8,552 nucleotides of DNA, taken from Afipia sp. (GTDB taxonomy: Bacteria > Pseudomonadota > Alphaproteobacteria > Rhizobiales > Xanthobacteraceae). The notes below the pieces were generated by a model. The model saw nothing but the letters and a program-made list of their open reading frames with translations. It made no database searches and was not told the DNA's origin. The stretch is from contig JAGVII010000144.1 in the NCBI GenBank assembly GCA_020056155.1, positions 1 through 8,552 of the forward strand. The letters are read 5' to 3'. A program made the position numbers and the translations under genes. Positions 1 to 6,580 of the stretch are shown in pieces. Position 1 is the first letter of the stretch; each line of letters starts with the position of its first letter.

Positions 1-1032
1 CGGCGTCTCCGTGGCGCGGCGGAAGCGCGAGAATCCTGCGTCGAGCGCGACCTTGCGCAGCCTCATTTCTCCGGCCTGTGCGCCGAGCCCGAGGCCGACG
101 TCTTGCGCGAGCGATGCCGGCGTACAGATCATCGTGGACGCCCCGTAGTAGATGCGGCCAATTGGGTTGAGGTTGTCCTTTAGACAATCCTTTGCCATTG
201 GCTCCACGATCATCCAGGTGCCGTCTTTGGCCAGTGCCTGCTTCACATGTTTTCCGGCGCCGACGGGGTCGCCCATGTCATGCAGGCAATCGAACATGGC
301 GATGAGGTCGTACTTTCGCTCGGGGAAATCGGCCGCCGAGGCGCGCTCGAAGCTGACGCGGTCGTCGACACCGGCTGCTTTCGCGGCCTCCTTTGCGCGC
401 TCGATTGAAGCTCCATGATAGTCGAAGCCTGTGAAGTGAGAGCGAGGGTAGGCCTGCGCCATCAGGATCGTGGAGGTCCCGTAGCCGCAGCCGACATCGG
501 CGACGGATGCGCCGCGCTCCAGTTTGTCCTTCACGCCTTCAAGCGCGGGAATCCAGCTCGCGATCAGATTCGCGTTGTAGCCCGGGCGGAAGAACCGTTC
601 GGTGCCGCGGAACAGGCAGTTGCTGTGTTCGTGCCAGCCGAGGCCCTTGCCGGTCCGGAAGGCTTCGGCCACTTTTGGCTCGTCGAGCCACATCGATTGC
701 ACGACTTCAAATCCACCAGCGAAAAAAGCCGGGCTGTCTTCGTTGGCGAAGACCATCGACTGTTCGGGATTGAGGCTGAAGCGACCGGTTTCATCGTCAT
801 ACTCAACAAAGCCGGAAGCCGCCTGCGCCGACAACCACTCACGCAAGTAGCGCTCTTTGAGACCGGTGGCTTTGGCGAGTTCTTCCGGCGTCATGCCCTC
901 GCCATCTGCCATGGCTTTGTAAATTCCCAAGTGATCTCCGAGAACGACAAGCGCGCCTGATACGCAAGCGCCCATATCGCCGAGCATGCGGTTGACGAGT
1001 GCATCGAGTTTCTCTGGGTTGGGTTCACGCAT
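1..1032 (-). CDS. Class I SAM-dependent methyltransferase with N-terminal winged helix (3' end cut by window edge)
   Basis: Reading the minus strand from ATG at 1032 gives 344 uninterrupted codons to base 1, with no stop in the window. AAGGAG (1040-1045 on the minus strand) lies 7 bases before the ATG and supports this start. Residues about 10-95 look like a winged-helix/dimerisation region (LGDHLGIYKAMADGEGMTPE, then LKERYLREWLSAQAASGFVE). The Rossmann methyltransferase domain follows, with glycine-rich SAM motif I VADVGCGYGTST at 177-188, an acidic residue at the end of strand 2 (GFDYH, D204), and FDCLHDMGDP at 247-256. The arrangement matches the Rv2258c-like family of methyltransferases. 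Members are typically about 350-360 residues, so only about ten C-terminal residues should be missing. Substrate unknown. It is divergent from oxyR across a 380-base spacer. Confidence 0.88.
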   Translation of the reverse strand, partial: MREPNPEKLDALVNRMLGDMGACVSGALVVLGDHLGIYKAMADGEGMTPEELAKATGLKERYLREWLSAQAASGFVEYDDETGRFSLNPEQSMVFANEDSPAFFAGGFEVVQSMWLDEPKVAEAFRTGKGLGWHEHSNCLFRGTERFFRPGYNANLIASWIPALEGVKDKLERGASVADVGCGYGTSTILMAQAYPRSHFTGFDYHGASIERAKEAAKAAGVDDRVSFERASAADFPERKYDLIAMFDCLHDMGDPVGAGKHVKQALAKDGTWMIVEPMAKDCLKDNLNPIGRIYYGASTMICTPASLAQDVGLGLGAQAGEMRLRKVALDAGFSRFRRATETP

Positions 1033-1039
1033 TGCCGTG

Positions 1040-1045
1040 CTCCTT
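1040..1045 (-). promoter_or_regulatory. Ribosome binding site of the methyltransferase
   Basis: The minus strand reads AAGGAG here, 7 bases before the ATG at 1032. It fixes the start of the edge-truncated gene. Confidence 0.75.
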
Positions 1046-1058
1046 GCGTTGCAAGTTC

Positions 1059-1079
1059 AGCCCGGCCGGGAGCCGGGCT
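1059..1079. other. GC-rich perfect hairpin in methyltransferase leader
   Basis: AGCCCGGC (1059-1066) pairs perfectly with GCCGGGCT (1072-1079) around a 5-base loop. It has no T-run on either side, so it is not a normal intrinsic terminator. It lies 27 bases upstream of the methyltransferase start and would be in its 5' leader if transcription starts further upstream. Function unknown. Confidence 0.45.
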
Positions 1080-1412
1080 CACGTAGCGGATCGCGGCAAG
1101 GCTACGTCGCATGGCGATTTTCTGTCAACGAGATGCGCGCGTTCGGTTCGCTGTGCGCGTGCGGACGAGGAATCTGTTCCACCTTCAAGAGTGTGATCGT
1201 AAGGGTCAGGTATGGCGACATGCCTCGCAACGCGGAATTTACTCGCGCGTAGTCCTCGCGGAATAATGGCCACTTTCCGCGTCACGGTCTCCATTGGCAC
1301 GCCGTCCACTTGACGCGATGTTGCCGAACAACTGTTCAAGCGAGGCCCGGAAGGCCTTTTCAATCAGGTCTGATCGTATTAAGAGCAAATATAAATAAGA
1401 AGAACTGATCGA

Positions 1413-2312
1413 ATGGTGTCGCTCAAGCAACTCAAGTATTTCGACGCCGTCGCCCGGTCTCGCCATTTCGGCAAGGCCGCGGAACACTGCGCCGTCACCC
1501 AGCCCGCGCTGTCGATGCAGATTCAGGAACTGGAGAAGTCCCTCGGCATCCAGCTTCTGGAGCGCAGCCGCAATGGCGTGATGCTGACCGAGGGCGGCAA
1601 GGAAATCGCGCAGCGGGCCGCGCGGATTCTTGCCGACGTGCGCGACATTGTCGATTTCGCGCGGCGGCAGGGCAACGTCCTGTCCGGGCCCCTTGGTCTC
1701 GGCGTTATTCCTTCGGTGGCGCCGTATATTCTCCCGCAATTGCTGCCGATGTTTCGTGACTCGTTCCCGGATCTCGACCTGCACATTCGCGAAAGCCAGA
1801 CCCAGTCGCTTGTCAGCGAACTTGTCGACGGTCAGCTCGATGTGCTGCTGCTGGCGCTGCCTGTCGAGCATCCCGACATCGAGACGATCCGGTTGTTCGA
1901 TGACCGTTTCCTGCTGGCGATGGCGGCGTCGCATCGCATGTCGGACCGCGTCAAGGCGACACCCGACCTGCTGGAGGAGGACAGGCTGCTTCTTCTGGAA
2001 GAAGGCCACTGTATGCGCGATCAGGCGCTGGCTTTTTGCAGCCTGCGGCGGATCGAGAACATCAACACTTTCGGCGCATCGAGCCTGTCGACACTGGTGC
2101 AGATGGTGGCGAACGGTCTCGGCATGACGCTGCTGCCGGAACTAGCTGTGCCGCTCGAAATCCGGCGGGGGGATATCCACCTGATGCGGTTCGCCGATCC
2201 GGAGCCGCAGCGGGTGGTCGGGCTTGCCTGGCGCAGAAGCTCGCCGCGGAAAAGCCATTTCCTTGAACTGGGACAGATGATTACGGCTGCCCGGTCGCAT
2301 CCAAAGACCTGA
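1413..2312 (+). CDS. oxyR: OxyR, hydrogen-peroxide-sensing LysR-type regulator
   Basis: This 299-residue LysR-family regulator opens with an N-terminal winged helix-turn-helix at about residues 1-60 (LKQLKYFDAVARSRHFGKAA, then AVTQPALSMQIQELEKSLG). A linker helix and a two-lobed sensor domain follow. The diagnostic stretch is EEGHCMRDQALAFC at 196-209. C200 and C209 match E. coli OxyR C199 and C208, which form the regulatory disulfide on peroxide exposure, and the GHC-RDQA-FC context is characteristic of OxyR rather than of generic LysR proteins. A GMTLLPELAVP segment near 237-247 also matches OxyR. Length is close to the E. coli protein (305). The ribosome binding site is weak (AAGAAG-like). 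No katG, ahpC or dps gene is visible nearby, so its targets are probably elsewhere. The divergent methyltransferase is a possible target by position only. Confidence 0.93.
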   Translation: MVSLKQLKYFDAVARSRHFGKAAEHCAVTQPALSMQIQELEKSLGIQLLERSRNGVMLTEGGKEIAQRAARILADVRDIVDFARRQGNVLSGPLGLGVIPSVAPYILPQLLPMFRDSFPDLDLHIRESQTQSLVSELVDGQLDVLLLALPVEHPDIETIRLFDDRFLLAMAASHRMSDRVKATPDLLEEDRLLLLEEGHCMRDQALAFCSLRRIENINTFGASSLSTLVQMVANGLGMTLLPELAVPLEIRRGDIHLMRFADPEPQRVVGLAWRRSSPRKSHFLELGQMITAARSHPKT

Positions 2313-2378
2313 AAAAGTGACTCGCGACGGTCTTCGGGGGTAGCTTTCACGTCCTGCTTGGCTATTGTGCCGCCAGCA

Positions 2379-2455
2379 GCGCTCCTAGCTCAGCTGGATA
2401 GAGCATCGGATTTCGATTCCGAGGGTCGGGAGTTCGAATCTCTCGGAGCGCGCCA
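2379..2455 (+). tRNA. tRNA-Arg (anticodon TCG)
   Basis: A complete cloverleaf of 77 bases with encoded CCA. The acceptor stem GCGCTCC/GGAGCGC pairs perfectly, the D stem is GCTC/GAGC, and the anticodon stem is TCGGA/TCCGA around a 7-base loop TTTCGAT. The T stem is GGGAG/CTCTC (one G-T pair) around TTCGAAT. Anticodon TCG reads CGA arginine codons. The hairpin AGCGGGT/ACCCGCT at 2495-2515 is the only terminator-like structure downstream, and it has no T-run. A decayed copy of this gene lies at 5619-5696. Confidence 0.95.
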
Positions 2456-2494
2456 AAATCAATCACTTGGCAAAACGTCTTTCATTGCCGTTTG

Positions 2495-2515
2495 AGCGGG
2501 TGGCCGCAACCCGCT
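2495..2515 (+). terminator. Possible weak terminator hairpin after tRNA-Arg
   Basis: AGCGGGT (2495-2501) and ACCCGCT (2509-2515) form a 7-bp stem with a 7-base loop, 40 bases after the tRNA. The lack of a following T-run makes termination doubtful. Confidence 0.3.
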
Positions 2516-2683
2516 TAGTCGTAGCACTTGCTCAGGGCAGGCGAGATCGTGGACGGCGTTCGTCTTGACGGCGTGGTATTGTTCTCGCCGTGGCATCGAT
2601 CATTTTTCTCCGGCCGTTACGGTGTTAGACTGGCGCGGGGGCTTCATCCCGGTTGTGCCGGGAGCGTGGCCGGAGCAGCGCCC

Positions 2684-3058
2684 GTGGGCACTTGGCGCAG
2701 CATTGTGGTCCTGATGTCCGCCGGACTTTTGTCCGGAGCCATCCGCGCGAGTGCGCAACACCAACACCCGCCGCAGGACGAGCCAATCCACGAGAAGTTT
2801 TACTCGACCTGGATGAGGCCGGATAACCCCAGCCTGTCGTGTTGTAATCAACACGACTGCTACCCGACCGAAGCCCGCAACGAAGCTGGCGTCTGGTTTG
2901 CCAGACGCCGTGAAGACGGGAAGTGGCTTCGTGTCCCGCCTGAGAAAGTTGAGCGAAACCGGGATAACCCCGACGGACGCAGTCATCTCTGCGCGCCCAG
3001 ACCAGAGCGTGCGTATAGCGCGGAAATCTTCTGCTTCACCGCCGGGAGCGGAATCTAG
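2684..3058 (+). CDS. Small secreted Cys-rich protein of unknown function
   Basis: I do not recognise a named family. The frame is open from 2528, but GTG at 2684 is the best start: GGAG at 2672-2675 sits 8 bases upstream, and the resulting N-terminus is a good Sec signal peptide (GTWRSIVVLMSAGLLSGAI, cleavage likely after RASA at about residue 24). ATG at 2714 is an alternative but would truncate the signal. The product is 124 residues with a mature part of about 100. Mature features are an aromatic segment HEKFYSTWMRPDNPS, then SCCNQHDCYPTEAR, a KWLRVPPEKV strand-like segment, DGRSHLCAPRP, and a C-terminal IFCFTAGSG. The five mature cysteines and the CC-x4-C spacing suggest disulfides or metal binding. 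I recall similar CC...DC exported proteins as common in rhizobia, but function is unknown. It ends 226 bases before the alcohol dehydrogenase, same strand. Confidence 0.7.
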   Translation: MGTWRSIVVLMSAGLLSGAIRASAQHQHPPQDEPIHEKFYSTWMRPDNPSLSCCNQHDCYPTEARNEAGVWFARRREDGKWLRVPPEKVERNRDNPDGRSHLCAPRPERAYSAEIFCFTAGSGI

Positions 3059-3221
3059 TTCGCCCCGAGTTATTCTCTTAGACCCACGCGCGGCAAAGAA
3101 ACCGAGACGCGGCATGACGAGACGCAAACGGCCTCGTCCTTGGCTCAGGATTCACAGAAAGCGACGTGCGTGCGCTGCAAGAGGGAGGCTGGCCTTCGTT
3201 GCAATGCGCAACACCGTTTCA

Positions 3222-3249
3222 TTGACGCTTCCTCTTTTGCGTCTAACAT
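3222..3249 (+). promoter_or_regulatory. Candidate sigma-70 promoter of the PQQ alcohol dehydrogenase
   Basis: TTGACG at 3222-3227 (5 of 6 matches to the -35 consensus) is followed after 16 bases by TAACAT at 3244-3249 (4 of 6 to the -10). Transcription would start near 3256, about 30 bases before the start codon at 3285. The spacer includes a T-rich run. This is a pattern match only. Confidence 0.45.
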
Positions 3250-3273
3250 TCAACCAGGCCCGTGAGAGGCCAT

Positions 3274-3279
3274 GGGAGG
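3274..3279 (+). promoter_or_regulatory. Ribosome binding site deciding the dehydrogenase start
   Basis: GGGAGG lies 5 bases before ATG 3285 and is the strongest Shine-Dalgarno match in the region. It argues against the upstream in-frame starts back to 2898 and against the later ATG at 3366, which has no such site. An out-of-frame ATG at 3281 is too close to use it well. Confidence 0.75.
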
Positions 3280-3284
3280 AATGC

Positions 3285-5459
3285 ATGATACGTCCTGCTA
3301 GCCCGTCTGCTCGCCGACAATTTGCAACAAATGCCGTAACCCAGCGCTCACCGCTGGGTTTTTTGATGATCGCGTCCGCCGTTGCGACCCTCGTCAGCTT
3401 CTCCGCAGCCTCGGCGCAAGCGCCGGCGAAGGGATCGCCTGAACACATCAAGGCAGTCACTTCCGCAGTCGATCAAAATTCCATCAAGGCCAACACCGCG
3501 ACATCGAACGACTGGCCGGCCGTGGGCCTCGATTACGGCGAAACCCGCTTCAGCAAGCTGAAGCAGATCAATACCGACAACGTCAAAAATCTCGGCCTGA
3601 TGTGGACGTATAATCTCGAATCGTCGCGCGGGGTCGAAGCCACGCCCATCGTCATCGACGGGATCATGTACGTGACCGCGTCATGGAGCGTCGTGCATGC
3701 GGTCGACGTCCGCACCGGCAAGAAGATCTGGACCTTCGATCCGAAGGTGCCGCGCAGCATCGGGTACAAGGGTTGCTGCGATGTCGTGAATCGCGGCGTT
3801 GCGCTTCACAAGGGCAAGATCTTCCTCGGCGCCTATGACGGACGGCTGATTGCGCTCGATGCCGTCACCGGCAAGCAAGTCTGGGAGAAGGATACGCTGA
3901 TCGACAAGGAGCACTCCTACACGATCACCGGCGCGCCGCGCGTCGTGAACGGAAAGGTTGTGATCGGTAACGGTGGCGCGGAGTACGGCGCGCGTGGCTA
4001 CGTCACGGCCTACGATGCCGAAACCGGCAACCAGGCCTGGCGATGGTTCGTCGTTCCAGGCGATCCGTCGAAACCGTTCGAAGATGAATCGATGGAGAAG
4101 GCCGCCAAAACGTGGGACCCGGCCGGCAAGTACTGGATCAACGGCGGCGGCGGAACTGTGTGGGACACCATCACGTTCGATCCCGAATTGAACCTCGTCT
4201 ATATCGGGACCGGCAATGGCTCGCCCTGGAACCGTCATCTCCGCAGCCCTGCGGGCGGCGACAACCTCTATCTTGCGTCGATAGTCGCGCTGAATGCCGA
4301 CACCGGAAAATACGTTTGGCATTATCAGGAAACGCCGGGCGATCACTGGGACTATACCTCGACCCAGCCGATGATCCTCGCGGATATCAATATCGATGGC
4401 GCGCCGAGGAAGGTGATTCTTCACGCGCCGAAGAACGGCTTCTTCTTCGTCATCGACCGCACCAACGGAAAGTTCATCTCGGCGAAGAACTTCGTCGATG
4501 TGAACTGGGCGACGGGGTATGACGCCAACGGACGCCCGATCGAGGTTGCAGCGGCGCGCGATCCGGAGAAAGGAATGGACAGCATCCCGGGCCCGTACGG
4601 CGCACACAACTGGCACCCGATGTCGTTCAATCCGATGACCGGTCTGGTCTATCTGCCGGCGCAGAACGTACCGTTGAATCTGACCCCGCAAAAGGACTGG
4701 AAGCACAACGCCAACAAGCCCGGCGATTTCGGCGGCAACACCGGCTGGAATACCGGCTTTATCCTGAACGCGACACCGCCCAAGAGCCTGCCATTCGGCC
4801 GGCTCATCGCATGGGACCCGGTGAAACAGAAGGAAGCCTGGAGGCAGGAATACGTTGCTCCCTGGAATGGCGGCACTCTGACCACCGCGGGCAACCTCGT
4901 GTTCCAGGGAACGGCTGACGGCCGCTTCATCGCCTACAATGCAACGTCCGGCGAGAAGCTCTGGGAAAGCCCGACAGGAACGGGCGTCGTCGCGGCGGCC
5001 TCGACCTACATGCTCGACGGCGTGCAGTATGTTTCGGTTGCGGTCGGGTGGGGCGGCGTGTTCGGCGTTGCCATGCGTGCAACCGAGAACAACAACCCCG
5101 GCAGGGTTTATACCTTCGCCATCGGCGGCAAGGCGCCGTTGCCGGAAATGACAAAGTACCAGATGGAGAACCTTGTCGCTGGCGTGAAATACGATCCGGC
5201 GGATGTCGGGCCAGGGACGGCGCTCTATGTCAGCAGTTGCGTGACATGCCATGGCGTTCCGGGCGTCGATAAGGGCGGCAATGTCCGAAACCTCGGGTAT
5301 GTCGGGGCCGAGACAATCGCGAACCTGAAGAACTTTGTGTTCAAGGGTCCGCATGTCGACAAGGGCATGCCGGACTTCACCGGCAAACTGAGTGAGGACG
5401 ATGTGGTGAAGATCATCGCGTTCATTCAGGGCACCGCGGACGCCATTCGTCCGAAGTGA
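3285..5459 (+). CDS. PQQ-dependent quinohemoprotein alcohol dehydrogenase (type II, with cytochrome c domain)
   Basis: A 724-residue periplasmic enzyme that oxidises alcohols with pyrroloquinoline quinone and passes electrons to its own haem c. The start at 3285 follows a strong ribosome site. The long n-region is followed by a signal core (FLMIASAVATLVSFSAASA) with likely cleavage after A44. Six tryptophan-docking motifs of the beta-propeller are visible, starting near 139, 190, 242, 335, 509 and 550 (for example AVDVRTGKKIW). The adjacent cysteine pair C164-C165, typical of PQQ alcohol dehydrogenases, lies in GYKGCCDV. E233, N311 and D356 have the same spacing as the calcium ligands E185, N263 and D308 of the Comamonas testosteroni enzyme. 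Residue +2 from D356 is Thr, not the Asp of lanthanide enzymes, so Ca2+ is expected. The haem domain has CVTCH (652-656) and likely axial M695 (GMPDF). No pqq or partner cytochrome gene is in the window. Confidence 0.93.
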   Translation: MIRPASPSARRQFATNAVTQRSPLGFLMIASAVATLVSFSAASAQAPAKGSPEHIKAVTSAVDQNSIKANTATSNDWPAVGLDYGETRFSKLKQINTDNVKNLGLMWTYNLESSRGVEATPIVIDGIMYVTASWSVVHAVDVRTGKKIWTFDPKVPRSIGYKGCCDVVNRGVALHKGKIFLGAYDGRLIALDAVTGKQVWEKDTLIDKEHSYTITGAPRVVNGKVVIGNGGAEYGARGYVTAYDAETGNQAWRWFVVPGDPSKPFEDESMEKAAKTWDPAGKYWINGGGGTVWDTITFDPELNLVYIGTGNGSPWNRHLRSPAGGDNLYLASIVALNADTGKYVWHYQETPGDHWDYTSTQPMILADINIDGAPRKVILHAPKNGFFFVIDRTNGKFISAKNFVDVNWATGYDANGRPIEVAAARDPEKGMDSIPGPYGAHNWHPMSFNPMTGLVYLPAQNVPLNLTPQKDWKHNANKPGDFGGNTGWNTGFILNATPPKSLPFGRLIAWDPVKQKEAWRQEYVAPWNGGTLTTAGNLVFQGTADGRFIAYNATSGEKLWESPTGTGVVAAASTYMLDGVQYVSVAVGWGGVFGVAMRATENNNPGRVYTFAIGGKAPLPEMTKYQMENLVAGVKYDPADVGPGTALYVSSCVTCHGVPGVDKGGNVRNLGYVGAETIANLKNFVFKGPHVDKGMPDFTGKLSEDDVVKIIAFIQGTADAIRPK
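3338..3364 (+). terminator. Intrinsic-terminator-like hairpin inside the dehydrogenase signal-peptide codons
   Basis: AACCCAGCG (3338-3346) and CGCTGGGTT (3352-3360) form a perfect 9-bp stem with a 5-base loop. Six T residues follow or overlap (3359-3364). It lies at about codons 18-27 of the gene beginning at 3285, roughly 100 bases after the candidate transcription start. In form it is a standard Rho-independent terminator on the plus strand. It could act as an attenuator that is bypassed only when a ribosome follows closely behind RNA polymerase. The structure is seen directly; the function is inferred. Confidence 0.6.
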
Positions 5460-5618
5460 GCCGGCTGCCTTGTCCGGGGCGTGGCGCGAGTCGTTTCGAC
5501 TGTCGCTGCGCTCACCAGGGTTGCGCTTGTTTCACCGTCATTCCGGGTCGCGTCAGAACGCAGCCCGGAATGACGAGGGGTTGCGCGGTGACCCGGTCTA
5601 ACCTATTGAAGCCGCCAT
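5460..5618. other. Intergenic spacer with repeat, no gene seen
   Basis: This spacer between the dehydrogenase stop and the tRNA relic holds the palindromic repeat at 5536-5575. It ends with GCCGCCA at 5611-5617, which also occurs just before the intact tRNA (2369-2375). Short open frames here have no supporting start site or protein features. Confidence 0.5.
5536..5575. repeat. Dispersed palindromic repeat (CGTCATTCCGGG type)
   Basis: CGTCATTCCGGG (5536-5547) and CCCGGAATGACG (5564-5575) are perfect 12-base inverted arms. The 16-base interior can extend the stem with GCGT/ACGC (5550-5553 and 5558-5561). It sits 77 bases after the dehydrogenase stop. There is no T-run, so it looks like a REP-like palindrome rather than a normal intrinsic terminator, though it could still protect the mRNA 3' end. 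Palindromes of this kind are, from memory, common between genes in Bradyrhizobiaceae. Confidence 0.7.
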
Positions 5619-5696
5619 GCGCTCCTGGCTGGGCCGGATAGAAAATCGGATTTTCGATTCCGAGGGTAGGGAGTTCGAATATCGCGGTGCGCGCCA
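5619..5696 (+). pseudogene. Degenerate tRNA-Arg(TCG) copy
   Basis: Aligned to the intact tRNA at 2379-2455, this 78-base stretch matches along its whole length with 10 substitutions and one inserted T. Damage falls on essential parts. The D stem becomes GCTG/GAAA and cannot pair. The anticodon loop has 8 bases (TTTTCGAT). The T stem has two mismatches (GGGAG/ATCGC), and the acceptor stem gains a T-T mismatch. The 5' GCGCTCC, the anticodon stem TCGGA/TCCGA, TTCGAAT and the terminal GCGCGCCA are kept. A functional tRNA is very unlikely. The TPR gene begins 17 bases downstream, so this relic may lie in its leader. Confidence 0.88.
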
Positions 5697-5713
5697 GCGA
5701 TCCTTGTGAACCG

Positions 5714-6556
5714 ATGTCAAAGAGCAATTCCCCGGAACGAAACAGGCCGCCCCCTCCCGCGCTCGCAAAGGCGCTGCTGGCGTTGCAGATGCAGCATCTT
5801 GAGGAAGCGGAGCAACTCGCGTCGCAAGTCCTGAAATCCGATCGCGGCAATACGCTCGCCGCGGAAACCCTTGGGCGCGCCCTTCTGGCCCAAAACCGCC
5901 TCGACGAGGCCATCGTGCATCTGACGAAATTCGCGCGCAGGACCGGCGAGCCATCGATCGAAACGTTGCTTGCGGGCATGCTCGCCGCTGTCGGCCGCCG
6001 AGACGAAGCGCTGGATCATTTGCGGCGCGCCGTCGCCCGGCGACCGCACTACATTCCGGCGTTCGTCGAACTCGCACTCCAGTTGCGCAAGAGCGGACAA
6101 CTCGACGAGGCGATGTCCGTCACCGAGAGCGGGCTGACGTTCGAGCCGCTGTCGGCCGATCTGCAACTTGCCTTGGGATACGCGCTGGCGGAGCGCAACG
6201 AGCGTATCCGGGCGCGGGCGGTGTTTGCCGAAGTTCACGCGGCGGAGCCGGCGCATCACGACGCTTTGCTGGCCCTTGCGGCTGCGGTGATATGGAACGG
6301 CGACTACGCGCAGGCCGCGAACCTCTATCGCCGCGCGCTCGCGATCAAGCCCCTCGATGATACGCGGATTCGCCTGGGGAAATGCCTGCTCGAACTCCGG
6401 CAGCGGGAGGAAGCTGAAGCACTCTTCCGCACGGCCGCCCACGGATCGAGCAGGTTCGCCGCGCCTTCAGTCATAGCGATGGTATCCGCATCGCACGGCC
6501 GAATTTTCCTGCAGCCAAGTGCGGCGCTGGATTTTCTGCGCGCCCGAAGCAATTGA
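5714..6556 (+). CDS. Tetratricopeptide repeat (TPR) protein
   Basis: A 280-residue protein made almost entirely of helical TPR units, at roughly 16-44, 47-77, 82-110, 115-145, 149-178, 183-213 and 217-245. Clear repeat signatures include ALGYALAERNERIRARAVF and ANLYRRALAIKP. There is no signal peptide or membrane segment, so it is probably a cytoplasmic scaffold for protein-protein contacts. The first 15 residues are proline-rich and likely disordered. The C-terminus (GRIFLQPSAALDFLRA) is outside the repeats. ATG 5714 is preferred. The in-frame GTG at 5687 lies inside the tRNA relic and would add nine unlikely residues, but neither start has a good Shine-Dalgarno site. Specific role and partner unknown. 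It is convergent with the next gene. Confidence 0.85.
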   Translation: MSKSNSPERNRPPPPALAKALLALQMQHLEEAEQLASQVLKSDRGNTLAAETLGRALLAQNRLDEAIVHLTKFARRTGEPSIETLLAGMLAAVGRRDEALDHLRRAVARRPHYIPAFVELALQLRKSGQLDEAMSVTESGLTFEPLSADLQLALGYALAERNERIRARAVFAEVHAAEPAHHDALLALAAAVIWNGDYAQAANLYRRALAIKPLDDTRIRLGKCLLELRQREEAEALFRTAAHGSSRFAAPSVIAMVSASHGRIFLQPSAALDFLRARSN

Positions 6557-6580
6557 CCGTTGCGAGTGGGGTGGATTTGA

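Larger units (their letters stand above)
1033..1412. promoter_or_regulatory. Divergent intergenic region between methyltransferase and oxyR
   Basis: This 380-base spacer has no convincing gene on either strand and must hold both promoters. It contains the hairpin at 1059-1079 and a perfect 7-bp inverted repeat CGCGGAA/TTCCGCG (1257-1263 and 1275-1281, 11-base spacer), which could be an operator. It also has a weak terminator-like stem AGGCC/GGCCT (1343-1357) followed by TTT. An unusually AT-rich stretch at 1377-1404 includes TATAAA at 1390-1395. CTGATCG occurs twice (1370-1376 and 1405-1411), flanking that stretch. LysR-type regulators often bind near their own promoter, so the AT-rich block is the likeliest autoregulatory zone. 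I could not identify a full OxyR site. Confidence 0.5.

Noticed and set aside
1239..2009. Minus-strand open frame over oxyR
   Set aside because: Antisense to a certain OxyR, with a low-complexity, glutamine- and arginine-rich translation.
3190..3205. Sigma-54-like TGGC...TTGC element
   Set aside because: The spacing between the GG and GC elements is about two bases too short.
2898..3284. Upstream extension of the dehydrogenase frame
   Set aside because: It overlaps the small secreted protein, is arginine-rich, and would bury the signal peptide. A strong ribosome site marks 3285.
3272..3301. Short leader peptide frame (ATG 3272 to TAG 3301) before the terminator hairpin
   Set aside because: The Shine-Dalgarno sequence lies within the frame itself and is spaced for ATG 3285. 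There is no run of regulatory codons.
3681..5354. Minus-strand open frame of 557 codons across the dehydrogenase
   Set aside because: It is the antisense shadow of a well-supported PQQ enzyme in GC-rich codons. Its translation is arginine- and valine-rich with no domain.
5650..5665. Functional frameshift-suppressor tRNA with an 8-base anticodon loop
   Set aside because: The D stem cannot pair, and the T and acceptor stems have mismatches, so decay is the simpler reading.
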